Assembly (NCBI RefSeq): GCF_037102585.1 | Contig: NW_027043829.1 | Coordinates: forward strand, 1,736,001 to 1,800,000 | Length of the DNA: 64,000 bases | Source: Saccharomycopsis crataegensis | Lineage: Eukaryota; Ascomycota; Saccharomycetes; Ascoideales; Saccharomycopsidaceae | Direction: 5' to 3' | Part shown: positions 36,129 through 44,818 of the stretch, one piece after another | Layout of the letters: every line of letters begins with the position of its first letter | Position numbering within the stretch: position 1 is the stretch's first letter | Position numbers and translations under genes: made by a program | Notes under the pieces: model-generated | Database searches by the model: none | The model's input: the letters and a program-made list of their open reading frames with translations, nothing else | Told to the model about the DNA's origin: nothing

Positions 36129-39005
36129 TCATGAATGGGATCTTCCAACCAACTTGTCAGCAACTTCACGAACACCTTTCCAGTGAACAGATTTTGGCAT
36201 TCTTTTTTTCACTTCAGTCTCATAATCATATAATTGACAGATCGGTCTGTACACAATTTGATTACTCTTAACACCAACAACAACAGCTGTTGCCTTAATC
36301 AGCTCAGAATCATTTTCAGACTGCTTGGCAATATAACTGCAGTAATCTTCATCGTATTTGATGTCCTTCAAGAGATCAGTGTGTTGCTCAATAAATTCCA
36401 CTGCACGACAAGCCAATCTAGCACCTCTCGTGCGATCAATTGGTGAAGGAATACCACCTTGTTGAACGTGCCCTGGAATTGCGGTACGAGCTTCAAATCT
36501 CCCATTACTTTCTTCATTAACTATATCGGCAATCACTTTAGCTGATAAGACATTACTAGCATTCTGGGATTTAAGGAACAAGCGTCCAGCTTTCATTTTC
36601 CCTTCATCATTCTTGAAAGAGGTTTTCAATTCTTCAATGTCGGCTTCAAGTTGCTCCAACGAGATACCTTCCTCAGGAACGTAAGATAAACTTGCACCTG
36701 AGATCAACTGTCCATATGTGGCAATATAACCAGAGTTACCACCTTGAACTTCTACCACAAACACACGGTTACGGGTAGCTGATGCAGATTGTTTGACAAT
36801 ATCACAATATTCCATCAATGAATTGAGACAAGTATCAGCACCAAGGGAGTACTCAGTACCTGGAACATTATTAGAAATAGTAGCAGGAATGAGCACTAAT
36901 GGGATACGGAAAGCAGGATATGAGTTACGAGCTTGTTCTAATTCCTTCAATGAGACAAATGCTTCAAACCCACCAACAAGAATCAACCCATCAATTCCGT
37001 GCTGTTCTAATTTGAAAGCAATCATTCCTAAATCAGTTTCACTAGGAGTGGCACGATTAGTTCCGATTTCTGAACCACCAAGAGAGTTCCAATCGGAGAT
37101 TTGGATCCAATCAAGTGGTTTAATGGCACCATGCTTAACGAGCCCTGGGAACCCATTAGCAATAGCGTATGGAGTATGCCCTTTAGACATACAATATGTG
37201 GCCATAGAGTAGATGGCACTGTTCATCCCACCAGCAGGAGCACCAACGTTGATAATTGCAATGTTGAGTCTTTTTTCGACTGGCAAAGTAGGCACATTAT
37301 GGTCAGCAGAATTCATGGCAATGAAATTGTTCAAATGCTCACTAAATTCTGTATCTCTCAAACTCATGGCTTTCTTGAAATTTTTTTCTGAAATTGCCTC
37401 GGCAACGGATTGTGTAAGTTTAACAGCATCCACAAGAGAGCGACGAACAATTTTATTTTCTTCGATACCAATCATTGGAGATGGTGTATTTGGAGTACAT
37501 TCAAGAACGGCTTCAACAGCTTCGACCCCTTGTAAAGTAGCTAACATACGATCATAGGCCACCGCAGTACCACCACGCTGAACATGACCAAGTGTTGTGA
37601 TACGAGTGTCTAAGCCTAATTTATTGATCAAGACATCGGCCACATCTTTGGTGCTAATTGGCACTAAATCATTTGTGATTGCCCCTTCTGCCACGAGGAC
37701 AATTGTCTTACGCTTGCCGCGCTCACGATGCTTGGAAACGATCTGACACATTTGCTCTTGCCATTGTTGACTGCTGGCTGGTTTTTCAGGAATCAAAATA
37801 TAATCTGCACTGGTAGCAATACCTGCCATAAGGGCCAACCACCCACAATGACGACCCATAACTTCGATCACAAAGGCACGGGCATGGGAATTGGCAGTAG
37901 CATCAATGTAGTCCACAGCTTGGCAAATTCTTGCAAGTGAAGAATAGGCACCAATCGTGGCGTCAGTGGATGACATATCATTATCAATCGATCCAACAGT
38001 ACCACAAATATTCAAATGCTCATGTTTGGCATATTGTTCCTCGGTGATCCTTCCAGAATCAAGCAATTCCTTGACAAGCGAAGGCCAGTCATGACGGAAC
38101 ACGTCTGCCCCAGTTAAGGAACCATCACCACCACAAACAATAAGAGCGTCAATTCCGGCATCAATCAAATTTTTCGCAGCACTAAGACGTCCAGCACGTT
38201 CTCTAAACTCTTTGCAACGAGCGGTACCGATATTAGTCCCACCTTCTCGTAGCCATCCACGGACGTCATCCCAGCCCATTTCTCTAATGTATTCTGGACC
38301 ACCACGAACAAGCCCTTCATAACCTTCATAAATTGCAAAGGCACGACACCCCTTGATAATTGCAGTACGAACAATTGATCTAACGTTAGCGTTCATCCCT
38401 GGAGCATCACCTCCAGAAGTCATCACCGCGATGTTGCGTGGCTCAAAGGCCTTATGGGACACAGAAAAGCCAGGAGTGATTAAAGATTGTGCCTTCGAAG
38501 CTTCCTTTTTGATAACGTTAAGTTGAGGGATCCCTGATGAGAAAGTGTTGGATGCAGAAGTAAAGCCAATGAGATTTCCAAGTGGGTCAAGCAAGTAAAG
38601 TTCGACTGGTGCCACATTATCAGGACGAGTTTGGAAAAGGAAAGATGATGATTTTTGGCGAGCAAGGCATCTTTGATAAATAGTAGCTAAGGAATTTGTC
38701 TTGAAAACCAAACTTAACTTAAGAGAACGCCAATCGTTGGTATGGAGCTTTTTCTCTAAATCAGCCATCAAGATTTCGATATTCTCACTGGTTTGTTTGA
38801 TTTTTGAATCTAAAGCAATGCGAACCGTCTTTGGGGGACTTGTCGCATCTGGAGATTCATGAGAAAGCCATACAGTCGTGGAAGTTTCTTTAATGACCTT
38901 GAATTGAAGAAAGCCGCAATAGAATTCCCTTGCTTGTTGGAAACGGGCCTCATCAGAGGTCGATAACGAGAAATAGGAGATATCCTGAACTAAAGGCTGG
39001 ACCAT
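36129..39005 (-). CDS. PFK2: 6-phosphofructokinase beta subunit
   Basis: The 958-residue product (S. cerevisiae Pfk2 has 959) is the duplicated fungal phosphofructokinase. A glyoxalase-like N-terminal region of about 190 residues precedes two PFK domains. In the first, MTSGGDAPGMNANVRSIVR, CGGDGSLTGAD and GTVGSIDNDM keep the catalytic residues. In the second, NVGAPAGGMNSAIYSMATYC, GGSEIGTNR and ATISNNVPGTEYSLGADT have lost the catalytic Asp, as usual for the regulatory half. Residues throughout resemble Pfk2 more than Pfk1 (for example ATANSHARAFVIEVMGRHCG and YVPEEGISLEQLE). The enzyme makes fructose 1,6-bisphosphate in an alpha4-beta4 complex. The first ATG fits the family N terminus. Confidence 0.95.
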   Translation of the reverse strand: MVQPLVQDISYFSLSTSDEARFQQAREFYCGFLQFKVIKETSTTVWLSHESPDATSPPKTVRIALDSKIKQTSENIEILMADLEKKLHTNDWRSLKLSLVFKTNSLATIYQRCLARQKSSSFLFQTRPDNVAPVELYLLDPLGNLIGFTSASNTFSSGIPQLNVIKKEASKAQSLITPGFSVSHKAFEPRNIAVMTSGGDAPGMNANVRSIVRTAIIKGCRAFAIYEGYEGLVRGGPEYIREMGWDDVRGWLREGGTNIGTARCKEFRERAGRLSAAKNLIDAGIDALIVCGGDGSLTGADVFRHDWPSLVKELLDSGRITEEQYAKHEHLNICGTVGSIDNDMSSTDATIGAYSSLARICQAVDYIDATANSHARAFVIEVMGRHCGWLALMAGIATSADYILIPEKPASSQQWQEQMCQIVSKHRERGKRKTIVLVAEGAITNDLVPISTKDVADVLINKLGLDTRITTLGHVQRGGTAVAYDRMLATLQGVEAVEAVLECTPNTPSPMIGIEENKIVRRSLVDAVKLTQSVAEAISEKNFKKAMSLRDTEFSEHLNNFIAMNSADHNVPTLPVEKRLNIAIINVGAPAGGMNSAIYSMATYCMSKGHTPYAIANGFPGLVKHGAIKPLDWIQISDWNSLGGSEIGTNRATPSETDLGMIAFKLEQHGIDGLILVGGFEAFVSLKELEQARNSYPAFRIPLVLIPATISNNVPGTEYSLGADTCLNSLMEYCDIVKQSASATRNRVFVVEVQGGNSGYIATYGQLISGASLSYVPEEGISLEQLEADIEELKTSFKNDEGKMKAGRLFLKSQNASNVLSAKVIADIVNEESNGRFEARTAIPGHVQQGGIPSPIDRTRGARLACRAVEFIEQHTDLLKDIKYDEDYCSYIAKQSENDSELIKATAVVVGVKSNQIVYRPICQLYDYETEVKKRMPKSVHWKGVREVADKLVGRSHS

Positions 39006-39530
39006 TTCTTCCTCGATTTTGGAGAGTGACCAAGCTGCAATGTTAATTTATTTATTTTTTGTTAATTCTTAGTGAGAAAGGTTTTAAGAATTGGGCAGTT
39101 GAATCCAGTGTGTAGTGTTGCTGAAAGAAAATAAATGTCAATAAGTTTGCAGGGAAAGTAAGTCATCGGAGATTTTTCTGCCTGGTTTTTGTGCATGCTT
39201 CTCGAGCGGATCACCTGAGTAATTTTTCTGGCAGCAACTGCTGACGGAGAAAAATGATCATCACCGCGGAAAACAGGAGGTTCTTGTTGTCTCGAGGTGG
39301 TTGGTTGGAACAGTATTGTGATGGTTTCTTCTGTAGAGATGGCACCATTTCATTGAGTAGTCAAATTTTCTCTCTACTTAGGATACTTTCGGGGACTTTT
39401 TTAGCACACACGTATTAGTGATTTTTATGTAGGTAGGCTTTAAATTCACTGCGCAACAGAGTCTCACTTCAACTTTACAAAAGATATTAGATATTTTATT
39501 TATTAATGGGATCGGTAGCTAAATAGGAGG

Positions 39531-39572
<42 letters not shown>

Positions 39573-39778
39573 TTTTTTTTTTTGCAAGACATGACAGTGT
39601 AGTCGTGAGATACAATTATGCTTCAAAATTAGATGGCGATATTTTCTTGATGATGACCCAAATATATAGCGAGTAGTATTATAAGAAGAAATAGAGTTCA
39701 AAGAAGCTGAAACAAATTAAATCACACTATGGTAAGTAGCTTAAATAGAATCATTTAACAGATTGATTTAATAGCATA
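39006..39778. other. PFK2 promoter region with (CT)n and poly(T)
   Basis: 773 bases upstream of PFK2. A less AT-rich segment at 39160-39330 probably holds the upstream activating elements, including the 12-base inverted repeat CAGCAACTGCTG near 39233. A (CT)n repeat and a poly(T) run follow at 39534-39583. No gene is visible. Confidence 0.5.
39534..39566 (+). repeat. (CT)n microsatellite
   Basis: About sixteen CT units followed by a T-run to 39583. GA/CT repeats in yeast promoters keep chromatin open; here it is between PFK2 and a small unknown gene. Confidence 0.9.
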
Positions 39779-40225
39779 TCATTTTGGGCTATCAGGAAAG
39801 TACAAAGGATCATGAAACTTTATGGCGGTACTGCAACGACGAAGATGATGACGGCTGCTTGAACTTCCGCGACGACTTGGATTAGCGCTACAACAAGCAG
39901 TATCAATCTTTATTGTTTCACAATCATCGCCATCGCAGTGGCTAGAATCATTATTGTTGTTATTGTTATTCGAAAGAACACTTCCGCAACATCCGCTAGA
40001 AGGACAATCACTGATGTCAGTCAAGAAGTAGGACTTCTCATCCCTTTGAGTGTTTATTGGAGTAGTAACTTTGGTATTATTATAATCCCAGGATTGGTCT
40101 TTTGCCGTGACCACCAAGCATCCATTCAAGGGGTGGTTATCTTTTCTAGTGTCTATGGGCTTGTTCTCTTGTGACACAGAAGATTGTATTGCAAGTAGGT
40201 AGCATTTCTGTTCTGATCCTTCCAT
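39779..40225 (-). CDS. Small unidentified Cys/Ser/Asn-rich protein
   Basis: A complete 148-residue frame with an ATG start. It has an Asn run (about residues 85-91), several Cys pairs (SGCCGS, TACCSA) and a basic C-terminal segment RRGSSSSRHHLRRCSTAIKF ending DPLYFPDSPK. RRGS and RRCS are good basophilic kinase (PKA-type) consensus sites. TAIKF resembles the hydrophobic docking motif of protein phosphatase 1 partners. These are motif-level observations only. There is no signal peptide or membrane helix. Its position between two well-defined genes on the same strand and the orderly ends make it plausible, but I cannot name it and a spurious frame is possible. Confidence 0.45.
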   Translation of the reverse strand: MEGSEQKCYLLAIQSSVSQENKPIDTRKDNHPLNGCLVVTAKDQSWDYNNTKVTTPINTQRDEKSYFLTDISDCPSSGCCGSVLSNNNNNNNDSSHCDGDDCETIKIDTACCSANPSRRGSSSSRHHLRRCSTAIKFHDPLYFPDSPK

Positions 40226-40620
40226 ATTTTTAACAAGCTAATGACTGCCGTTGTTATGATAATATATGGCTAATGATGAAAAATACATAAACAAGATGTC
40301 ATAATAATACAATATTGCCTGGAAGCATTATTTTTTTTGGTGGAGACAAGATCTGTGAGAAGGCGTGAAAAAAGAAACAAGAATTGTTGCTCATCTGTAC
40401 AAAACAGCGAGAATTGCTCTTTTGTAAGGTGAATTGATAATTAATAAATCCTACAAGAGAATGTTACTTACTGTGTGATACTTTATTTAATAATTTATAA
40501 GTGATAGTATATTATAACAGGATGTCCTTGGATTTGGTGTTCGCCAATCCGTCAACTATTCACATAGGACAAAAAAAATAAAGAGATCATTTTGTTTTGA
40601 GTCCAATCAACAATAAATAA
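40226..40620. other. Intergenic between GH76 gene and small unknown gene
   Basis: 395 AT-rich bases holding the 3' end of the mannosidase gene and the promoter of the small gene. No motif stands out. Confidence 0.45.
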
Positions 40621-41985
40621 TTAAATTAACAAGATCCCAACAATTATGAAAAAAACGAAACTTATTGCCGTTAAAAGTCCTGCCCAAACAGAATCTATGG
40701 TCTTTTTCTTCTGAAAGCCATGATCTACTTGTCTATCGGTGTTTAATACTACTCCTCCCGTAGAGTTTCCTCCGGTATTTTTGCTAAATGGCACTGAGAA
40801 GGCCCCAATCGTAGTTTCATTAATGGCAAGAACACTAGTAAACACTTCCATTGCACTGAGTTCCTGTCCTAGTCCTGCGTTATTGTCAAAGCTTCCAGAA
40901 GTCCATTGAACCCCACATGCATTGGCCCTTCCGGTTCCAGGCACTGTGCCATTACAAGTCTTAGCTGCAGCTACAGCAGAAGCTTCAAGTAGTGGTCTGA
41001 TAGATTCATTTAGATCAGGAATCAATACTGCAGTTTGCCCAAGAAATCTGGAAAAGACAGATTTAAAAGACTTTTGATCATTGTCACAAGTTTTCACTCC
41101 TTCGCAGGCTTGCTCATACATGATATCATTGGTGAAAAACATGATTTTAATGGTATGAAGTAAACTCAACACCCTATCAAACCATTTTTGATCACCAGTG
41201 TGAGAATGTAAGTATGCGCAGCCAGAAATTAATAGCCCATAATTATAAGTCCATTGATACGGAATTAATTCTTGACAATTATTATCAATACTGGCGCCAT
41301 CAAAAACACTGAGAATTGTCCCATTTGACTGCACAAATCCCACATCAGTTAGCCAGTCCCATACTTTTTCGGCGATATCAAGGTAATTATCATTTGTAGT
41401 GTATCTTGCCAATCTTGCTGCCAAATGGAAAAGCCCGCCATTAGATACGGTATTTTTGTAATTATAACCATTATTCCAGGTAAAAATCTGCCATCTGAGC
41501 CCCCCTCCGCAATTTTGAGTATCCCATCGAGAATCCATTGAGTCAGCTACAGTTTCTGCCAAAGAAAGCCAATCAGGCTCGTCATCCGGAGGGTTTGGGA
41601 AATTTCGTTCTGCTGCTTCCATTGCTGCAATACCCCAGAATACTTGGTCATCATTGCCTTCGGTTGTAGATTGGTTTGCTGGGACATAATCTTTGTGCGA
41701 ACCACGTTGATGCATCAATGAATCGTAGATTAGTGATTGCCAAGTATCATTTTGACAAAAGTACCAGGCATTTATAAATCCTCCCCATGCTTCACCAGCT
41801 TCCCACCAATAATATGGGGGCTCAAAGACCCCAACGACCCCAAGTGGCTTGAACCCGTCATAGTAGGTTAGTACTGCTTGAGATGTTGTGGTAATTGCAT
41901 CGCAAAGTGAAGAATATGAATGAACATCAAGGTCTATTGCATAGACTATTGAAGAAAGGGATATTATTATATTCAACAAGTTCAT
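40621..41985 (-). CDS. DFG5/DCW1: GPI-anchored GH76 mannosidase of the Dfg5/Dcw1 family
   Basis: The 454-residue product has a signal peptide (about residues 1-16, ending IVYA) and a glycoside hydrolase family 76 domain. The catalytic Asp pair is at 112-113 (TEGNDDQVFWGIAAMEAA). Other landmarks are PYYWWEAGEAWGGFINAWYF, CGGGLRWQIF and NGGLFHLAARLARYT. The tail has a Ser/Gly/Asn region and a long hydrophobic end (AGLLTAISFVFFIIVGILLI) fit for GPI attachment. Dfg5 and Dcw1 (458 and 449 residues in S. cerevisiae) are thought to move GPI proteins from the membrane to wall glucan and are jointly essential there. I cannot tell which of the two this is. Many sequons fit a secreted glycoprotein. Confidence 0.92.
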   Translation of the reverse strand: MNLLNIIISLSSIVYAIDLDVHSYSSLCDAITTTSQAVLTYYDGFKPLGVVGVFEPPYYWWEAGEAWGGFINAWYFCQNDTWQSLIYDSLMHQRGSHKDYVPANQSTTEGNDDQVFWGIAAMEAAERNFPNPPDDEPDWLSLAETVADSMDSRWDTQNCGGGLRWQIFTWNNGYNYKNTVSNGGLFHLAARLARYTTNDNYLDIAEKVWDWLTDVGFVQSNGTILSVFDGASIDNNCQELIPYQWTYNYGLLISGCAYLHSHTGDQKWFDRVLSLLHTIKIMFFTNDIMYEQACEGVKTCDNDQKSFKSVFSRFLGQTAVLIPDLNESIRPLLEASAVAAAKTCNGTVPGTGRANACGVQWTSGSFDNNAGLGQELSAMEVFTSVLAINETTIGAFSVPFSKNTGGNSTGGVVLNTDRQVDHGFQKKKTIDSVWAGLLTAISFVFFIIVGILLI

Positions 41986-42468
41986 AGTTTACACTTAATA
42001 TCTAATAGACCTTTTTGAAATCTGTAGGAAAGAGAAAATGGCTCATTTAAAAACTTATTTTCGTTGATACTTGAAGGAAGGAAAGGATAATTTCCTTGCG
42101 GTTGCCTTAGACTTACTTCACATATATGCTGTTTTTCATTTTAGATGAAATCAGAGTTGATATTTAACCATCACTTTTATAAAAATATAAACCCTTTTTT
42201 TTTTTTTTTTTTTACCGAGCCTATCTAGCCCACGTCATTCTGATATATCGTATTATCGTATATCATAGATATAGTTAGTGATGTTGGCAGCTGCGATATG
42301 CATCAAATGTGACATGGGGGGGGGGGTGTGAGGTAAAACAAAAAAAAATGCCAAAAAAAATGCCTAAAAAAAAAAAAGGGAAATGGATGAGGCCAGAAGA
42401 CACCAGCAAACCGCAAATAATAGCATTATATATCTACACCAGAAACACATACAGTGTTATATTTACAC
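41986..42468. other. Divergent promoter GH76 gene / DLT1-like
   Basis: 483 bases with a poly(T) run at about 42196-42213, an eleven-base G run at 42316-42326 and A-runs after it. TATATA near 42428 lies about 40 bases before the DLT1-like ATG. No gene is seen. Confidence 0.45.
42316..42326 (+). repeat. Eleven-G homopolymer
   Basis: A run of eleven G in an AT-rich intergenic region. It is prone to length change and to sequencing error. Confidence 0.85.
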
Positions 42469-43143
42469 ATGCTAAATATACAGCCATCTACAATAAATGG
42501 GCGTCATAAGTTTAAGAGAGCTCTTTACAGAGCGTCGTTAATTTTCTTCATCTCCCTTTTTGTGGCGGCATGCTCGCTACTACCCATTGATACCCTTTTT
42601 CAGAGCACAATGAACAAGCAATCGAGCGGAAACTTGGCAGTCAACACAATCATCGTGATTGTATGCTGTGTGGCAGCAATAGTAACTGCTGCGGTGTTTG
42701 CCACTTATAGATTCTTCAAATTTTACATGTTGTTGGCCGATATTCCCAAGAAGTATGTACCGATCCATCTCTCCGACTTCACCGACAAAGCATATTATGA
42801 ATATATTGCGGAAAATACCAAAAAGTGCCAAATGATTTATCATGAATCAAATAAACCTAAGCAGCCCATCGAACACGACGGGCTATCTAACCCCATCAAG
42901 GAAGAGTCGATCATCCCAAGCTCCCTAGTGTACGAAGACGTGGTGCGAAGTGTTGGGGACAGGGCCAGAATGATCAATGAGGTGAAATTCGGACTGCTCT
43001 CGTTCAGGGAACTTATTACCATCCACGGAAATGATGGAGCTAAAGTTGTTAAGATCTACGAGAAACTCCGGTTCAGCAATAAGGCTATCAGTCAGGAGGA
43101 ATTTGTGGAACTTCTCGTGGAATTTGTGAAATTGTACAGATAA
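42469..43143 (+). CDS. DLT1: Dlt1-like membrane protein
   Basis: A 224-residue frame from the first ATG (42469); longer readings need a GTG. Two hydrophobic helices lie near residues 21-40 (LIFFISLFVAACSLLPIDTL) and 58-80 (IIVIVCCVAAIVTAAVFATY). A basic/aromatic stretch, IPKKYVPIHLSDF, and a soluble C-terminal part follow, with VGDRARMINEVKFGLLSFRE and a helical end, EEFVELLVEFVKLYR. The pattern resembles Dlt1 (defect at low temperature), a little-studied fungal membrane protein of unknown role. This copy is shorter than my recollection of the S. cerevisiae protein. Membrane topology is clear; the name is probable. Confidence 0.6.
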   Translation: MLNIQPSTINGRHKFKRALYRASLIFFISLFVAACSLLPIDTLFQSTMNKQSSGNLAVNTIIVIVCCVAAIVTAAVFATYRFFKFYMLLADIPKKYVPIHLSDFTDKAYYEYIAENTKKCQMIYHESNKPKQPIEHDGLSNPIKEESIIPSSLVYEDVVRSVGDRARMINEVKFGLLSFRELITIHGNDGAKVVKIYEKLRFSNKAISQEEFVELLVEFVKLYR

Positions 43144-43679
43144 GGTAGAGCCCGTGACGCTGGTAATACCACCGCTTCCGCAACGTTGCGACCCAGCAGG
43201 GTTTTGTCTGCAGCAATGTCTGGATGGTGCTACGGGTGCGGCACGCCCCTTTGGTGCTGGGCTCCCGGTTCTGCAGGTGCTTCTCCCTGGCAAAATTAGT
43301 CACCATGGGTTTTTCACTCATCCACACATGCTTGCCAAAGACTCATTTGCATCGGTCATCTTGACTCGCAGTCACCCACCACAGATATATAGGCCGTGCT
43401 CTGTCCTGCGAACGCCCTCTTCACAGTTTCCCAATATACCTTTATCTTTTTTTTTTTTTTTTTCAATTGCCGTTGCTGTTTCTACTACCATTATTACTTG
43501 TCATTTTTTTTTCTTGCTATTTATTACTTTTCATTTGGTTCATATTATACTATAGATGCATACTGGTTTGCAATCCTCTTAATTGTTTTTGTTTTTGTTT
43601 TTTTATGTTTTTCCCTTGACTGCTATATACAATTTTCAACAAATCTAAATTAATCAATCATCACCTGTCATTTCCAACA
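43144..43679. other. PCL5-like promoter with a GC-rich island
   Basis: Right after the DLT1-like stop, bases 43145-43330 are clearly GC-richer than the surroundings, with short self-complementary pieces (for example GGGTGCGGCACGCCC near 43232). Frames through it lack ATG starts or homology. Two near-Gcn4 motifs follow: GACTCAT at 43340 and TGACTC at 43362. T-rich and AT-rich DNA then runs to the ATG at 43680. Confidence 0.5.
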
Positions 43680-44471
43680 ATGATTCAACCCTCCTCTGCT
43701 TCCGCCAGTGACCTTGTTGCTTCTACCTCTCCACAAGATTTATTCAAAAAAGCAAAAGCTTCTGCAGAATCTAAACAGACTTTGGTTAACTCCTTAGTTT
43801 GCTCCACTTCCATCCTCTTATCTACTCTTTGGGCAGATTTTGATACCTCCTCAGCTAGCGACTCTTTGAATGCCCTCAACACTTTTATCATCTCCAGTTT
43901 GCGAAGGTCGAGATCCTCCAATTTGACTTTGCAAGTCGCATTATATTATCTTGTCAGGCTCTCTAACCATATTAAAGCCTGCATCCTCAAAAAATTTCAC
44001 AACAAACACCTTTACAATGCCAAGTCAAAAACCAAGGCTAACGTTCTCTTATGCAAAAAAAGGACTTTTCTAACATGTTTGATTCTTGCCTCCAAATTTG
44101 TGCAAGACAAAAACTATTCCATGAAGTCGTGGTCTATAATTTCTGGCTTGCCAGTTAAGGAATTGGTTCACAACGAAACCGTTGTTCTCAATCATTTGAG
44201 CTTCAACCTTTACGTCAAAGGTGAGGTTTTCACCGAGTGGAGTTCTATTATTTCCTACTTCATAATGATGTTCTCTAAGTCAAACTCCACTTCTACTTTA
44301 ATCAAGCCACAACAGCAAACTTCACTCAACAAAATCAACTCTCAATGGAAATTGATCATCGACAATTTAGACCCAACTTTCAAACTTTCGAAATCTATCA
44401 ATTATTTTAACTTGTTGGTTTCCAATCTTCAAAATCTCGAGTCAGCTCCAATTTTTATCGAAAGTTACTAA
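43680..44471 (+). CDS. PCL5: Pho85 cyclin, Pcl5-like
   Basis: The 263-residue product contains a cyclin box at about residues 80-180. Its most conserved segment is KRTFLTCLILASKFVQDKNY followed by SMKSWSIISGLPVKEL and NETVVLNHLSFNLYV. This is the style of the Pcl cyclins that partner the kinase Pho85. Wording around the box (TCLILASKF, SMKSW) most resembles Pcl5, which directs phosphorylation and turnover of the starvation activator Gcn4. Length is near Pcl5 (229) and it lacks the extensions of Pcl6-10. Assignment to the Pho85 cyclin group is good; the Pcl5 identity is moderate. Two imperfect Gcn4-like motifs about 310-340 bases upstream would fit the feedback known for Pcl5. Confidence 0.6.
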   Translation: MIQPSSASASDLVASTSPQDLFKKAKASAESKQTLVNSLVCSTSILLSTLWADFDTSSASDSLNALNTFIISSLRRSRSSNLTLQVALYYLVRLSNHIKACILKKFHNKHLYNAKSKTKANVLLCKKRTFLTCLILASKFVQDKNYSMKSWSIISGLPVKELVHNETVVLNHLSFNLYVKGEVFTEWSSIISYFIMMFSKSNSTSTLIKPQQQTSLNKINSQWKLIIDNLDPTFKLSKSINYFNLLVSNLQNLESAPIFIESY

Positions 44472-44818
44472 CGCTCCTTTTATGATTTTACGACGCACAC
44501 AAACGAAAATGCTTCCACGATTTTTTTTTTTTTTTTATTTTTGCTCATTTCTTTTTCTCACTAATTATTATTATTAATAGGTATAAATTTAACGACTCTT
44601 TCTACACAGTTAATTGTTAATATATTGTAACAGCGAAAGTTTATGGGTGACTTGGAGGAGCAAGCTTTGCTAACTCACTGTGGCGATATTACGTAATATC
44701 ATTGCATGGGAAAATGCCATGGAGAAAAAGAAAATCAGAAAAGCGGCACTCCTCTTTCACCTTTCAGAAGCCAGTATATATTTGAAGATTAACGGAACGG
44801 GAACCGTATATAGTGAGG
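44472..44818. other. Intergenic PCL5-like / SSQ1
   Basis: 347 bases with a T-run at 44520-44536 after the cyclin gene. TA-rich elements near 44775 and 44807 lie just before the SSQ1 ATG. A frame starting at 44680 only shadows this region and the SSQ1 start. Confidence 0.5.

Noticed and set aside
42925-43293. Minus-strand 122-residue Pro/Arg/Cys-rich frame
   Set aside because: It is an antisense reading of the DLT1-like 3' end and of the GC-rich island; no homology recognised.
43154-43555. 133-residue plus-strand frame after DLT1-like
   Set aside because: Starts with GTG and crosses the GC island and a poly(T) tract (Phe run); not gene-like.
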